From Symsagittifera roscoffensis (Eukaryota > Xenacoelomorpha > Acoela > Convolutidae): DNA of 64,000 bases. The stretch covers positions 54,204,312-54,268,311 of the forward strand of contig NC_087066.1 of assembly GCF_963678635.1 (NCBI RefSeq), given 5' to 3'. Of this stretch, positions 1 to 11,930 are shown in pieces. Both the position numbers and the translations under genes were made by a program. The notes under the pieces were generated by a model. It was not told where the DNA came from and did not search any database. It saw nothing but the letters and a program-made list of their open reading frames with translations. Positions within the stretch are counted from its first letter, which is position 1, and each line of letters opens with the position of its first letter.

Positions 1-1665
1 AATTGTGTCTTAGTATTATAATGAGAGATTTGCGGTGGAACAGGCAGAAAACCATACAAGTATCCCCATTTCAAGCGCATTTTGGCAGACTACCAAAAAC
101 GGAATTTAAAATTGTGAGGGATAGGTTTTTAAACAATTCTGATTATTTAGACAAACAACACTTGGAACGCTCAGCATTGGCGGCATCTCAATTGAAACGC
201 AGAATCGACCAATCAAGAGAGAACCTCAAAATAGTACGAAAAGGACAACTCAGCAGAGATACAAGCCCACTGCATAAGCAGCAACTAACCTCGGACAGGG
301 ATAGAGAGAGGGCTAAAGCCCTAAAGGAACTGCTGGAGACGAACGGCCGCTGGAACAACGAGAGAAGAGATGCGGCTAAAAATGATATCAGACGATTAGT
401 GGACGAGACCGGACTACTAAATCCTGATCTACGAAAGGAGATGATATACTCATGGGAGAAAGGATTTATTGAGGACAAAGTAGAAGATCAAAGTAAATCT
501 TTGCCTAAGACAATACTTAGAAAGGGCCCGTTAAGAAAAAGTGGACAGGCACTCACAAAACAATTAAAGGGGAAAATTGCTTCCGAAACAGACTCAACTA
601 TCAAGACGTCTACAGGCTCTATCTATCGGAAGTCGGATATTGCACAATCGAGAACAGTTTTAACACAGGAAAGTCAGCGGAGTGCGAGTAAGAGCCCATC
701 GGCGGAACCTACGAAAAAGTTTCAAAGGATCAGTTCCCCTGAATTACTCGAGAATATAGGTTCCGATGAAGAATTGCAACGAGACATGGAGATAGCGGAT
801 GCGATGAACCCCATAGATCGATTCCAACAGAGCCAAACAGTAGTGACTTCAAAAGACACGGAAGCAGGAGGAGGCCTGAACTTAGCGATTAAGAGAGCAA
901 AACTTAGCGATTAAGAGAGCAAAACCAAAGAGAGCAAAACCTGCAGAGGAGAGCGACAAAAAGAAGTAGGAGAAGAAAGCTGAAGAAAAGAAAAACCAAA
1001 ACAACCAACAACATGGGACAAGCCAAACTGCGACGGCAGCTGATCCGGAACAGGAGCAATCAACTTCAAAGTCGAGAAAGTTAGGTCATAAAACTCAGAC
1101 AAGTTCTACGCCTAAATCAAAACAGTGGACAAAGTTGAAATGTAATGATTCCCAGACACCTCCAGAGGACATAATCGACACATTCCAGAACCGAAATTTG
1201 GCACCTTCCGATTGGGAAAAGTATGCAGACCAGTTACTAAAACGTGGAGTTCAGCGAGTTGCGGACGAGATTAGAGGAAACCCACAACAAATTTCGGAGA
1301 AAGATATGACATTCGAACTACCGAAAGAATTCTCGGATGAGTCGAGTACGGAAGAGTCGAGTATCAGACGAAACTCCAGGCAAACGAAGAACAAAGAACC
1401 GGAACGCTTTGGTGACCCGATAAAGCACTCAATTAAAGAGATATCAGAGAATCTGACAGGGGGAGCACTCCTGAAAACAGCACTTCAGGAATATCGAAAA
1501 CAACTAAGAGACTTCAAGGAACGAAGTGACAGACCTGTAGAATCAAAAATAAGACGGCTCGAAAGACACTTATTCATGCGAAAATTTGGGTATGCTACGC
1601 TAGATGAAGGAGTGGGATGGTACCCGAGTTGGAATAGAGCTGGAAGAAAATTGAAAATACTATAA
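1..1665 (+). pseudogene. pol: LTR-retrotransposon pol, integrase end plus long C-terminal tail (broken)
   Basis: The frame enters at the end of a retroviral-type integrase core: the first 40 residues contain WNRQKTIQVSPFQAHFGRLP, matching the family pattern of an NR/T-SPF-x-x-x-FGR-P block just after the catalytic core. The DDE residues lie left of the window. About 270 Lys/Arg/Ser/Glu-rich residues follow to a stop at 912-914. That stop is caused by an exact 22-base tandem duplication (881-902, 903-924) which shifts the frame; past it the same product continues, meets a TAG near 967-969, and runs on to a TAA at 1663-1665. The last part (1135-1665) is a 176-residue open stretch rich in charged residues, ending WYPSWNRAGRKLKIL. 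I do not recognise a domain in the tail; it could be an integrase C-terminal extension or a fused accessory protein. Ty3/gypsy-like assignment is likely, the exact clade is not. Confidence 0.7.
881..924 (+). repeat. 22-bp exact tandem duplication inside pol
   Basis: Two perfect copies of a 22-base unit starting CTTAGCGATT sit head to tail. Because 22 is not a multiple of 3, it shifts the reading frame of the retrotransposon tail and creates the stop at 912-914. Its perfection suggests a recent event. Confidence 0.9.
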
Positions 1666-2007
1666 ACTAAACCTTCAAGTAACCCAACAACTTTCTTGTG
1701 AACTGAGTACAGTAAACTCTTTTTAAATAAATTATCCTACTTATGTTGTATAGTTTTTTTTTAGCATTAGCAGTAATTGATTATGTATGTACCACGAACC
1801 TACGGTGCTTAGTTATTACTTTTATGGTATACTCAAGGTCACAGTGTGTGATGACATTGAGACCAAGTGAGAGATCAGAGTTGTTCAGCGCTGATCTAGT
1901 TCTAAGAAACCAATAACAAAGCGAAGAAAAAGAAAGCTAAATTCAATATACAGAATACAGTATTGAATTACAACTTGTTTTCAATTGATATCGCAACGCA
2001 TATCACA
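1666..2007 (+). repeat. Presumptive 3' LTR and 3' untranslated region of the retrotransposon
   Basis: This non-coding stretch follows the pol stop and ends in ATATCACA at 2007, exactly where the composite repeat starts, so 2007 is a credible outer LTR edge ending in CA. An AAATAAA near 1725 could serve polyadenylation. The 5' edge is not fixed because the partner LTR is outside the window; TGTTGTATAG near 1744 is one candidate start. Confidence 0.4.
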
Positions 2008-5000
2008 GTTATATGGAAATTAACCATTTTTTTACTCTTTGATATTTCTTTTTTATACTTTGATGTTTGTTTCTACAGTTTTTTGATATTTCTCTCAGCG
2101 TTTATATGACCCTAAAAATTTTAAACAAAGAAAATCTTTTGTACAAAATGTTAGAAACTTGAAGTTTTTTCTCATTTTTTTGTGGTATTCATTTTTGAAA
2201 ACATATTTTGCCCATAATGCCAAACTCACCATATTTTTACACGATTGCTCAGTTCACGAATCAAACCGCCTGCTAAAAGCGGCACTAAATCAACGAGTTG
2301 TGAGACTGCTTCATTGCTGATTTGGCCAATTTGGCTATCAGCGCGTGAGCGGAGGTTCAATCTGTCCTAGAAGTCGTTCCAAAGTGGAGTGAAGCATGGT
2401 ATGTGTTTGGTCTACTTTAAACTTTGCTAAAAGCAAATTAAATTATTTCTATTTTACATAGCGTGAGGAGGATATTCAAAAATGCAAAAAAAAAATTTTC
2501 TCAACTTTTTTTGGAAGTTTCATTAATTATTTCAAATTGTGTTACACCATAAAAATAAATACCCTGATATGAGCAGTCTTGATACGAGCAGGCTATGAAT
2601 AAAAATCAGCTTGTTGCTTTTTTGAGAAGGGGTTGCTATACAGCTGTTTTGGTATGTTGTTCCATTTTGCCAAAAAGGTGTGCCTCAACCTGGCCTTTAA
2701 CTTTCCAAAATGTGTTTGAACAACCCGCGAAGTAGCCTTGAAACAAGTTTTCCATCTTTTTGCCAAAACTGGAAAATGCAAGTCCAAAAAAATTTTTGTA
2801 GGCTGTTTATTTTTCAACGCTTCAACTTATAAAAATTGACGAAAATTTTACGCTTCTCGGGTTTTTTCTTATTTACATCAGTTTCGATATTTTATTTCAG
2901 CTTTTTGACCTATACCATCAAATAATACCATCTCTATACCATCAAATAAAAATCAAGGCAAAAATGTTATGTTTTTTTTATTTTGTGGTTGTTTTTCATG
3001 ACATTTTTGTTCCGTCAATCTAAGAAAGGATGAAGGTTTTATGCTCAGTGTGGTTTTTCCTTTCATAAAATTTTTGACATAATTTTTTTAGCCGCATTTT
3101 GATGGATTTTTTAACATCCGAAAATTTTTCAACATCCGAAAAACGTTCTGAGCTCCTTTTTAAAAAATATACTAACTATGATTATTTATTGCGATTCGAA
3201 AACTTCAAACAAGGCTCGATATATTTTGTTCTTGGAACCCGTGAGTGGCGATTTAGAACTGCTCAGAAATCGTTTCAATTTGAATTGTGGCAAGTTGCTT
3301 TGAACTATTAACTGATTGCTAGACGCAAATTGCATCACTTTGTTCCTAACATTACGTGTGGGTGGATTATATTTTGTCAAAAAACATCAAAAAAAAAGTT
3401 TTCGGAAAAAATTATTCTAAATATTTTGAAACTTTCCCCGAATTTTGATTTGATTATTTTTTGATTGGAGCGTACCAATTGGGATGAATGAATAAATTTG
3501 AAATTTTCCAAAATGAGTTTATGCAAAGTTTTAACTTGATAAATGCAAAATGTTTCATTTTGAACTTTATATTGGTTGTGGGCAAAACGGCTTTAAATAA
3601 AAAGAAAAAATCAAAGATTTTAAGAGCATAAAAGCAAAAAATATAAAAGAATTTTTAGTTCTTTACCGTCTGATTTTTAACGCGAGGCCGCATATAGTTT
3701 TTTTGGTTACTTAAGGCCCAACTTGTCATTAAAATCTATCAGAACTTTCGAGTTACTTTCACTTCCATTACTTTTAAAGTCAATTGGGGCATTCATGGCC
3801 TCGAATCAACTACAAAAAAACGATTACGGCAGCCCAATTAAACAACGTTTGCCTTTTGAGTTCTTCCTTTTAAAAATCAAGTTAGTGCAACTGAGCGCTT
3901 CTAGCTTATGCAGGTTAAAAACCCCTTCAAAGCATTGATTTTTACAATTATTTTTTGTTCCGAATTGTGAAGAAAGCTTAGATTATTTATACTTGTGATT
4001 GCACTTTATTTCTATCAGTCAAATTTAAGCTTTTTAATTAAAAGCTTTCGATGAAGTTTTCTATATCATCTAAATAATTTTTTTAAGTTCAAATCTACAA
4101 ACAGTTTCCCTGTGGTCGTAATTTTTAATGTTTAGGGGATGTAAATATTGTTAATTGGGCCAATTTGGGAAAACCAACGCGCGATGCGTTTCTTTCTTAT
4201 AACACGCGTAAGCGGCGGATTATTGCAATGCCAAATTAGACTTAAGCTAGCCATTTTGACTCAAAATTAGAAGACAAAAAGCTAAATACACCCCTTTGAA
4301 GTTAAAATTAGTGTGTAGAGGGATTAAATTAGAAAAAGAAATGAAATAAGCAAATAATTTTTTTACAACTATTTTAACAATTTTTCATACAATTTTATTC
4401 AAAATGCCTTTAAAATGCAGTCGGGGAACGTTCAAGTGTTTTTTTTTATTAAGGAACATTCTTAATATAAAGTGAAAAATCGGTTGTTAACTGGCTTCGG
4501 CTGTGAACAGATAATTCTTCTATGATCATTTTTTTGCACAGTTATTGAAGTTCATTAAAGCGCAAGTCAATTTAACCGATTTGAGGTAATGAATTGAGGA
4601 TATATTTCGTGCTAGAAACGCGTAAGTGGACACTTAATCCATTTTAGAACCGTTCCAACTTAAATTGAGGCATATTAATTGGTCTATTTAAATATTTGCG
4701 GAAAGCAAACAAATAATTTGGTAGTTTTCACAGCGTGTGGAGTGATGGTTTTCGAGAAAAAAAAATCGAAAAAATTGTTTATGAATTTTTTTATGACTTT
4801 TGTAAGCTAACACTATTTGTATAGGGCTTAGAGGGCAATCGGACCATTCAGGCTTCACCCTGATACGATCAGTCTTGTTATAGTGTCTGGTTAAATGTTA
4901 GGATGCGAAACGCTAAATCCATTTTTTTGTACTTTATATGTGGAGATCGAGTGCAGGGAATTAACATCAAAAAACATTTCAATTAACATTTCAAAAAAGT

Positions 5001-5451
5001 TCAAAAAATAATTTTATTAGTTTTTTAACCAAAAACCAAAAACCTTTAATTGGCCTTAAAGTGCAGCCAAAATTTTCAAGGCCTAGCTTTGATATACGAT
5101 CAGTTTTATTTGAATCAATTATCAAATTGTTTGGTGACCCAATGATAATAGAACTGGTTTTTACAACTTCTAGAAAAAGTCGCCATAAAAACTAATTTTT
5201 CTACATGGCTACATAACTAGTTTTTTCTACGAGCTTTTTTTAATAACAATTGCTTTTTCGAAGACTCTCTGCTATTGTTTTGACGTATATCTATCGGCAC
5301 TTTAAGGTACTTATGTGTACTTCTTTCTGCTATTGTAAACTTGACGCATATAAGACCGTCAACATAAGAACAGTTCGGCTCTTTGCGGAGATCTACTGTT
5401 AATCACCTCCTTATGAATTACATGGCAATTTTTTGGTTGTTTATCTGGATC
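2008..5451 (+). repeat. 3.4-kb composite repeat, copy A (cut by assembly gap)
   Basis: Near-identical by eye, apart from scattered substitutions and small indels, to 17604-20996. Inside are four diverged versions of one shorter unit in the same orientation, seen by the motif ACGCGTAAGCGGAGG and variants at about 2341, 3239, 4203 and 4618, each followed by a GTTCCAAATTG-like block, a GCGTGTGG-like block and, in most, a CCTGATA-C/T-GAGCAGTCTTG-like end (2565-2600, 4857-4882). Short minus-strand open frames at 2593-2817 and 3186-3380 recur in copy B only because the DNA is duplicated; they resemble no family. The right edge is lost in the N run at 5452. Confidence 0.85.
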
Positions 5452-5651
5452 NNNNNNNNNNNNNNNNNNNNNNNNNNNNNNNNNNNNNNNNNNNNNNNNN
5501 NNNNNNNNNNNNNNNNNNNNNNNNNNNNNNNNNNNNNNNNNNNNNNNNNNNNNNNNNNNNNNNNNNNNNNNNNNNNNNNNNNNNNNNNNNNNNNNNNNNN
5601 NNNNNNNNNNNNNNNNNNNNNNNNNNNNNNNNNNNNNNNNNNNNNNNNNNN
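5452..5651. other. Assembly gap (200 N)
   Basis: Exactly 200 undetermined bases, so the true length is probably unknown. The right edge is a run of cytosines, suggesting assembly failed in a C-rich array. Confidence 0.98.
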
Positions 5652-5745
5652 CCCCCCCCCCCCCCGACCCCCCCCCCCCCCCCCCAGCTTATACCCCCCA
5701 GTTTACCGTAACCCTTTAGTTGGGGAGCGGGGGGTGTAAAAAGCG
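5652..5745. repeat. C-rich low-complexity tract beside the gap
   Basis: Long cytosine runs interrupted by GA and AGCTTATA, then a G-rich patch around 5722-5745. Like the C-rich tract at 22.85-23.04 kb and the G-rich one at 33.88-34.24 kb, it lies next to ATTATAATGGATT motifs. Confidence 0.8.
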
Positions 5746-5837
5746 TGGGGATGACGTTGAGACAAGGCATTTAGTAAAAGACATGGCATAAATTCTGCAA
5801 ATTTTTTTCAAAACTTGCAATTTTTTGAAAAAATAAT

Positions 5838-6035
5838 CGAATTTAGTTCTAAAAATGAAATAGATTATAATGAATTTTTATTTCAAAATCATCTTGGCAA
5901 AAATAATGGCTTAAAATCGATTATAATGGATTATTTTTGTTATAATGGCAACATAATAATCGATTTCGTGGTCTGAATTGTACTTCTGTAATGGATTATA
6001 ATGGATTATTTTTGTCTCGGGAATCAATTATAATC
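5838..6035. repeat. ATTATAATGGATT palindromic repeat cluster 1
   Basis: At least five copies of ATTATAATGGATT or GATTATAATG, plus TAATCGATTTCGTGGTCT at about 5960. The core TAATCCATTATAATGGATTA is self-complementary, so the cluster can fold back. Related clusters are at 22540-22650, 23158-23340 and 34345-34510. Confidence 0.65.
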
Positions 6036-7285
6036 GATTAGAATCCATGGGCGCTCGGTGCGGGTTAGTGTACTTGTGTTGAATTCTCAGTATAATTATT
6101 GCCGTTTCGGAGAGAAATCAGTCATCGCTATTTTAGAAAAGCAGGCTCTGACGAGGATCACTTTTTTATCGATGGTCATGTCTGAAACATCAGTGAATCA
6201 GCGCCGATTTTTAAAGATTAGAAAAAATGAAAAATCTAAAAATTCTACGGGGATTGAATCTACAAAAAACTTCTAGCTCTCAAGTTACACGCGTATTCTC
6301 TGCATAGCCTCAAAAAAAATCACTGAGGTAAAAATGGAGTGCGGCAGTTTTCAAGTGATGATTCATGATTCAGAATTGAAATACAGTATCATGAGATACT
6401 GCTGATTCAGGGATGATCCTCGATGCTAGAAAAATTTATATTCTGTCCTTAACTTGAATTTTAAATCATGAGTTTGTCCAAGAGTACAGGTGGCTTTTTC
6501 ACTTGTCGAACCTGGCAGCGAAAATTACTCCTAGACGTTTCAGTTAAAATCACTCAAAAATCTGCAAAAAATACCTCTTCCTTGGCAGGAGAAGTTGTGA
6601 AAATTAATCTTCAAAGTTAACGCACTCAAACACAATTTTTCTGCAAACGCAAAAGAAAAAGTTTGGAATTAATCTGTTAAGTCTAATTTTCGGATTTATT
6701 TTAGTTCAAATCTTCGAATGCTTAAGAACTTGATACATAATTTTTTCCATCGATTTTAAACAATACTAATCCCTTTTTGATGATCGATCATAAACTTGCA
6801 AATAATTTTGAAGCGCGAAGTACTAAAGTAACTTTTACGCGATTATCTAATTCAAAAATAAGCCGGTTATCATCCAAAAAAGGATAGCCGGTTACTGTGC
6901 AAGTAGCACAATTTGTTCGACCATAGTTTTTGTTTGTCTCTGCGTGGTGAGATAAAAATGTCTAAAAGAAAGAAAAATTTGAGCTCAAAATTGTTCAACA
7001 GCTATAAAAAATAAGCAGTTTATAAAAACAATTTAAGAAATTGAATGAAAAATAAAAAACAAATAAAATCAAAACGAAATTTCAAAAAGTTCTAAATTTT
7101 TTTGCAAGTTTTAATTTTTTTTTGAAAGTTCTGATTCCATAAAGGTACTGATGAAGATTTCTGATAAAAGTTTCTGATTCCATAAAGTAAAACTAAATTT
7201 ACGGCTTAAATTATGCTACTGCAAGCTTTAAAACCACCACGCTCGCTCGCTTGACTCGCTCAAAATTAAACGAGAAATCAAAAAT
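6036..7285. other. No gene recognised
   Basis: AT-rich sequence with short open frames only (for example 6058-6276) that have no family resemblance. A small inverted pair (AAGCCGGTTATC and GGATAGCCGGTTA) sits near 6860-6895. Confidence 0.6.
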
Positions 7286-7289
7286 TTCA

Positions 7290-7505
7290 AACCGATTTTC
7301 TTCAAAACCCGGGGCAAATTTTTTGATAGTTTTTAATGTCGTTGGAATTGCGATTAAATAGGCCTGATTGTGATATATCACTCATTTCATTCTGATGATT
7401 ATTTGTGGTGGCTGATTTTGCGTGGAAAACAAAACAAAAAAAAAGAAACACACTAAAACACACCCGAAAACAAAGTTCCTCCCCGTTTTTCAAATGGTCG
7501 AAACC
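7290..7505 (-). repeat. GGTACCACAAATAGTTAT family, inverted copy
   Basis: Reads on the minus strand with the same order of blocks as 14490-14840 and 17320-17600: a G-rich GGGGAGGA block, TCGGGTGTGTTTTAGTG, a pyrimidine stretch, a CACCACAAATA block. The minus-strand continuation AATCGGTTTGAAATTTTTGA matches the GGTTTGAA end block of the other copies. Confidence 0.55.
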
Positions 7506-7974
7506 AAGACTCTCTTAATGTGGCGTGAGGAAACTTGTGACTAAGAATACGATTTTCCCGGCCATAACTGTTTATAGTGTATGAATACGTGTGTTTTTTA
7601 CTAGCTAAAACAGAAGCAGGGAGAAAAAAATTGATTTTACAGCTCTTTTAAGTTATTATGTGCGGATTACATTATTATAGTTGACTAACCCGATTGAAGT
7701 TTATCATCATCACATCTCGGTTATGATCGCTAAAGACGTTGTCTTCAGTGTTCGATTAAAAATCTATTTCCACTGATGTTAATGTCATGGTCACAGACGT
7801 CCTAAAAGCAAGTTTATGGCCAGTAATCTGATGAATTTATGTGCTGAAAAAACAAACAGGTTATTTTGGAGCTTGATGGACCAAATCAAATTGAAAAAGG
7901 TAGATGGTGGTGTGAATATTTGTCACTTACTATAGATTATTAATCATGTTTTCCAAGAAAAAATCAAAATATTT

Positions 7975-8440
7975 AAGCTTGGTGAGGTTTTTTGGTTTTT
8001 TTATTCAGTCAAATTTCGGCGGTCAAAATAAAAAGTCTTAACTAAAATTTTCATGCCCGATTGAAGATATCGACTTCCTAAAAAAATATTTTACATCAGA
8101 TCATTTTTTGCAAAGTTTTGGGAGATTGAAAATTGCCGGTTTGGCCATGCACTGAACTAATTTATGCTCACTTTGAAGCTTTTGATCATAATCCAGAAAA
8201 TGTAACGCGAATTATTTATGCATGGCAAATTATCGCGCACAACAAAATCATTCCAAATTGAATTCAGCTAGGTACTAATTTTCTCTATCAAAGAGGCGAC
8301 TCAATTTCTTTGATAATGATCTTTCAGAATTTAAAGTTTTCAATATTTTTCCACAAAAAAGCTTTCGAAATGGATAAAGGGGCAGTCGAATCAATCAAGG
8401 CTTTGCTCTGATAAACGAGCAGTCTTTGTGGCTAATTTTG
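7975..8440 (+). repeat. Hairpin-ended repeat unit, diverged solo copy
   Basis: It carries the family's ordered landmarks: CAGTCAAATTTCGGC near 8008, CAAAGTTTTGGGAGATTGAAA near 8110, CATTCCAAATTG near 8250 and the end block GGGGCAGTCGAATC through CTGATAAACGAGCAGTCTTTG at 8380-8433. The 5' hairpin is eroded. Confidence 0.6.
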
Positions 8441-9138
8441 TTGTTTTGAATAAGAGTATCAATTGGCAAAAAAAAACGTTCACTAATTGAAAGAAGAGTA
8501 TCATTTTTGCAGCGTTCAACCAATTCTCACACAAAGTTGAAAAATTTGAATATGAAATTTTGTGCTTTTTATACTCTAGGATTTTTGATTCGAAATGTTT
8601 GTTTTGCTGCTAAAAATCAGATGTGTAAAAAGACCAAAAATATTTTCTCCAGTAAAACCCGCGTACAGCTAATATTGTTTCTTCTTCGGTTGAGAACTCA
8701 AAGAAACTATCAGGTCAAACTTTGATTTATATAACCAAGTGAATCTGCAATTAATGTTCATATAAACAACCTTGAATTTCAGCAAGTGTCCTTGCATTGG
8801 GAGAAAAATTATCATAACCCAGCTCTATGTGAGATTCTGACCATATCAAGTTGATGAATGGGTTGCTGAAAATTGTGGTAACACTGAAAAAAGGGGAGAT
8901 CTCTTGTCAGGTCTCTTGCACCAGGAATGAGGCTTCCTTTAGAGTAAACTAGCAAACTTTCAGGAACAGGAGGTAAAATTTCCTAAAAACAGGAGTTTTC
9001 TTATGTGAAAATCAGTTACGTTAAATGAAAGACAAATACGATTTTGAGATCAACCGCTTCTAGAATGTGAAAGTTTTCGAGACTTTGAAGTTGTGATTTA
9101 GAAAAATTTACAAGCTATAAAACAAAAATTTCAGATAT
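8441..9138. other. No gene recognised
   Basis: AT-rich sequence. The open frame at 8507-8725 has no recognisable domain and is probably chance. Confidence 0.55.
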
Positions 9139-9683
9139 AATTTTTTGTTCCGACTTTCGATACGAAAGTAACGGAATATTTGTGCTCGGGGTGGGTTTTT
9201 TTTTCTTCAGACAAATTTCGACTTTTTAACTAGCCGTTTTTGACGGAACTTTTTTTTACATCATTCGAAAGGTATTGTTGTCCTGAGCTTAAATTTGAAA
9301 AGATATTTTACCTGTGATCATTTTTGGTAAAGTTACGGGGGTTTAAAGATTGCCATTTTGGCCAATTTGGGACAATTAACGCGCGATATATTTCGCGCTA
9401 TTAACGCGTAAGCAGAGAGTTAATCCGTCTTAGAAATTGTTCCAAATTGGTTAAAAGAAGCTTATGTGCCATAATTGGTTTGTTACAAGGAGCGAAATCT
9501 AACCTTTTGTACTTTATACGGCGTGTGGGGGGATGATTTTCATTAAAAAACTTCAAATTTTAGAAAATTTCTTTTTTTTATTTTGTTATATTTCATTGAA
9601 TTTTTAAATGTTATCACTGCTCCATAAACCTTAAAAGGCAGTCGAAACATTCAGGGCTTCGCCCTGATACGAGCAGTCTTGTT
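9139..9683 (+). repeat. Hairpin-ended repeat unit, best-preserved solo copy
   Basis: This is the clearest copy. At its 5' end TTCCGACTTTCG pairs with CGAAAGTAACGGAA across a three-base loop (9149-9177). In the middle GCGCGATATATTTCGCGC (near 9380) is another stem, followed by TTAACGCGTAAGC. At the 3' end TCAGGGCTTCGCCCTGA is a perfect hairpin, then TACGAGCAGTCTTGTT. No protein-coding capacity is visible. The termini do not match the Helitron CTRRT end, so the class is unknown. Confidence 0.75.
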
Positions 9684-10334
9684 TTACTTTGAAAAGCATT
9701 CATCTCGCCATATTCGAGTAATAAAAAACAAAGATTTTTTATGGACTTTATGCCGAGGGCTCGCATAGTTCAATATCCAAAAAAGTATTAACTTTTTTAG
9801 CAGATTTTAGCGTACATTTAGAGCAAATGAAACAGCCTTGAGAGATTGGCCTCAGCGGGGAAAAAATCAAATCCAAGTTCAAATTGTTCTTCATTAGCTT
9901 TTGTTTTATATTTTACGTTCTGAGTAGTTCACTTCTTCCTAAAGATGCCATTTTTCATGATTAAACAAATATCCGTTTGAAGTAACTTCATTAATGTCTT
10001 GCTCTAAGATTAATTTGCCGCAGATTAGAAACAATGAGCTCATTTATTAGCTAAAATGATACTATAGTTGTAGCCATTTTATCCACAAGATATTACACTT
10101 AAAAGAACAGTCTAGTGTTCCATTTTTCAGATAAAACTTTTATGTTTTTTCAGCAGTCTGTTTTTTGAACCAAATTAAAAACATCAAAATTATAGAAAAT
10201 GCATAAAAATAACGGTTGTGCGAAACCAAAACCTAACATTGCACATAATTTATTCCATTTTTTTTTTCAAATTGCTCAATGTTAGTATACAGCTCTAATT
10301 TAATATATTCGGACAAAAAAAATTTAAAAATTAT
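9684..10334. other. No gene recognised
   Basis: AT-rich DNA without ORFs or repeats that I could link to the other families. Confidence 0.5.
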
Positions 10335-10828
10335 AATTTCAAACGCGCTTTTGTCAGATTGAGTTTCATTTGTGTGAAAAACGATGAAGGTAAAACTTGC
10401 TTAGAAATTCTACAAACTGAATATAGTGCAATTTGTTTTATGAAATTTCAGCTAGAAATATTAGCCGAAAACCGATAGTTTAACTATCATAGTTTCGTTA
10501 GCTTTTTTAGTAAACCAAAATTTACGTTAAAACTAGAGAATCAGGTAGGTTTTCAAATAAAAAAGTTATTTTGAATAGTAAAAATGGCGCATCTTGGCTA
10601 TTTGCCAAAAAATTTGATAACAATATTTCAGCTACTGATCCAGTACTTATGACTTAACTTTTGATTGACTAAAAAACGCCAAAAACGATCGGTTTTGGGC
10701 TGAAACTTTGGGTCCATATTTCGCCAAACATATTGTAGCATAATAATTCTGGTAATTTTCTAACAAATTTTTTCATTTTTTGTCTAAAAGCAAGAGTAAG
10801 AGAAAAACGCGTTTTATTAATAAAATTT
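10335..10828. repeat. Foldback MITE, TTCTCAAATTGGG family, copy C
   Basis: The left end AATTTCAAACGCGCTTTTG and right end AGAGAAAAACGCGTTTTATT are roughly inverted. The right internal block TAATTCTGGTAATTTTC at 10743 matches 29403 in copy B. It is non-coding and about 0.5 kb long. Confidence 0.5.
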
Positions 10829-10968
10829 TATTCGTTTGGTCGCTATAAATTAAAACAACACTGGGTGGCAGGGGGCAAAACGATTTATGTGGTTGGACAG
10901 AAGGCGATCTGATCAGTTTTTTTCTTCATTATCTTGGCTAGAAAGCAATTTTTCTTTTTTCATCCAGT

Positions 10969-11190
10969 AGGATCTTCCAAACGTTGAAAGATATCCAGAG
11001 CTTTGCGCCCACTTATAGAGATGATTGTTGGTCTCGGACATTCAGTCTTAAGCGAATTTGGAGATTCGACGAACCTTTGAAGCATCCATTGTTAGGTCAT
11101 TTTCTTGATCGAGACAATTTGCAATTATTATACAATAACTACGCGGATTTTTATGGGCGAGTGAGACGGTTTCTTAACCAAATTTTTTGA
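10969..11190 (+). CDS. Possible isolated terminal exon, product unknown
   Basis: A pyrimidine-rich tract ending TTTTTTCATCCAG at 10968 could be a splice acceptor. The frame opens there and runs 73 residues to TGA at 11188-11190. The residues (for example RIWRFDEPLKHPLLGHFLDR and NLQLLYNNYADFYGRVRRFL) look protein-like and richer in Asp/Arg/Leu/Trp than the Lys/Asn/Phe noise of neighbouring frames. I recognise no family, and no upstream exon was found. It could equally be a decayed element fragment. Confidence 0.3.
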   Translation, partial: RIFQTLKDIQSFAPTYRDDCWSRTFSLKRIWRFDEPLKHPLLGHFLDRDNLQLLYNNYADFYGRVRRFLNQIF

Positions 11191-11422
11191 GAGTAAACTT
11201 GGTCTTCCATTTTCTCTTTTCCTCTCTAAAGCTTTTTTCATTTTTTGGCATTACATTATCGGACGAAATTGATAGCAAGCTTAGATGTTTATTATCTAAA
11301 ATAGCTAATTTCTGCAACTAATTTGCAAGCATTGTGAAACGTTTTCTCGAGATGATGGAACTGTTTCATTGTGGTAACTTTGTTAAAATCAGCTTTTTTC
11401 CATAATTTCAAATTGGGTACCG

Positions 11423-11687
11423 ATCTTTTACCCGACCGACTTTTTACCAGACTCGATAAACAAATTTGATTGACAGTTGTAATGATGCCGTTTAGTCTGG
11501 TTAAATGCAATGTTTTTGCGGTTTCTCAACAAAATTTTGTATGTTCAACCGCTTCCTTTTCGAATCTTCCATTAATTTAAATTTATCTTAATTGAATTCC
11601 TGCATTGTAGTCTGGTAAAAGGTCGGTCTGGTAAAAGGTCGGTCTGGTAAAAGGTCGGTCTGGTAAAAGGCCGGTCTGGTAGAAGAC
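11423..11687. repeat. 16-bp GTCTGGTAAAAGGTCG minisatellite with inverted arm
   Basis: Between 11609 and 11687 the 16-base unit GTCTGGTAAAAGGTCG occurs nearly five times, the last copies with small changes. At 11423-11452 the same unit occurs in reverse complement (CGACCGACTTTTTACCAGAC), so the locus can fold into a hairpin with a loop of about 155 bases. Confidence 0.85.
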
Positions 11688-11930
11688 CTAGCCCCTGCAA
11701 AATTCAATTGTTGGAAAGCTAACTGCATAAGGAGAAAGTTGGCACTTTTCGACAGAGAATAGCCTGGTTAATACTTGAAACCAAAAGTTAAATTTTCTAT
11801 AGCAGGTAGCGGAGAACACTATCCCTTAAATCGTTTGGTTGAAATTATTCAACCTCATTAGACTTAATATTTCCAGAAAATTGGCTTTTTTGAGAGTAAA
11901 ACTCGAGTTTGAGTTTGAATTTTTCCACTA

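Noticed and set aside
1830-1920. Possible third SINE piece (CCAAGTGAGAGATCAG)
   Set aside because: Only about 15 bases resemble the SINE body; it lies within the presumptive LTR and is more simply part of it.
2593-2817. Minus-strand open frame repeated in both composite copies (also 18197-18424), and the pair 3186-3380 / 18771-18965
   Set aside because: Conservation is fully explained by the recent duplication of the DNA; frames are short, Lys/Ser/Phe-rich and resemble no protein family.
5383-5770. Open frames across the assembly gap
   Set aside because: They consist of undetermined residues and Pro or Gly runs from homopolymers.
9139-9683. Helitron identity for the hairpin-ended unit
   Set aside because: A 3' hairpin is present, but the end CTTGTT does not fit CTRRT and the 5' end is not TC at an A-T target.
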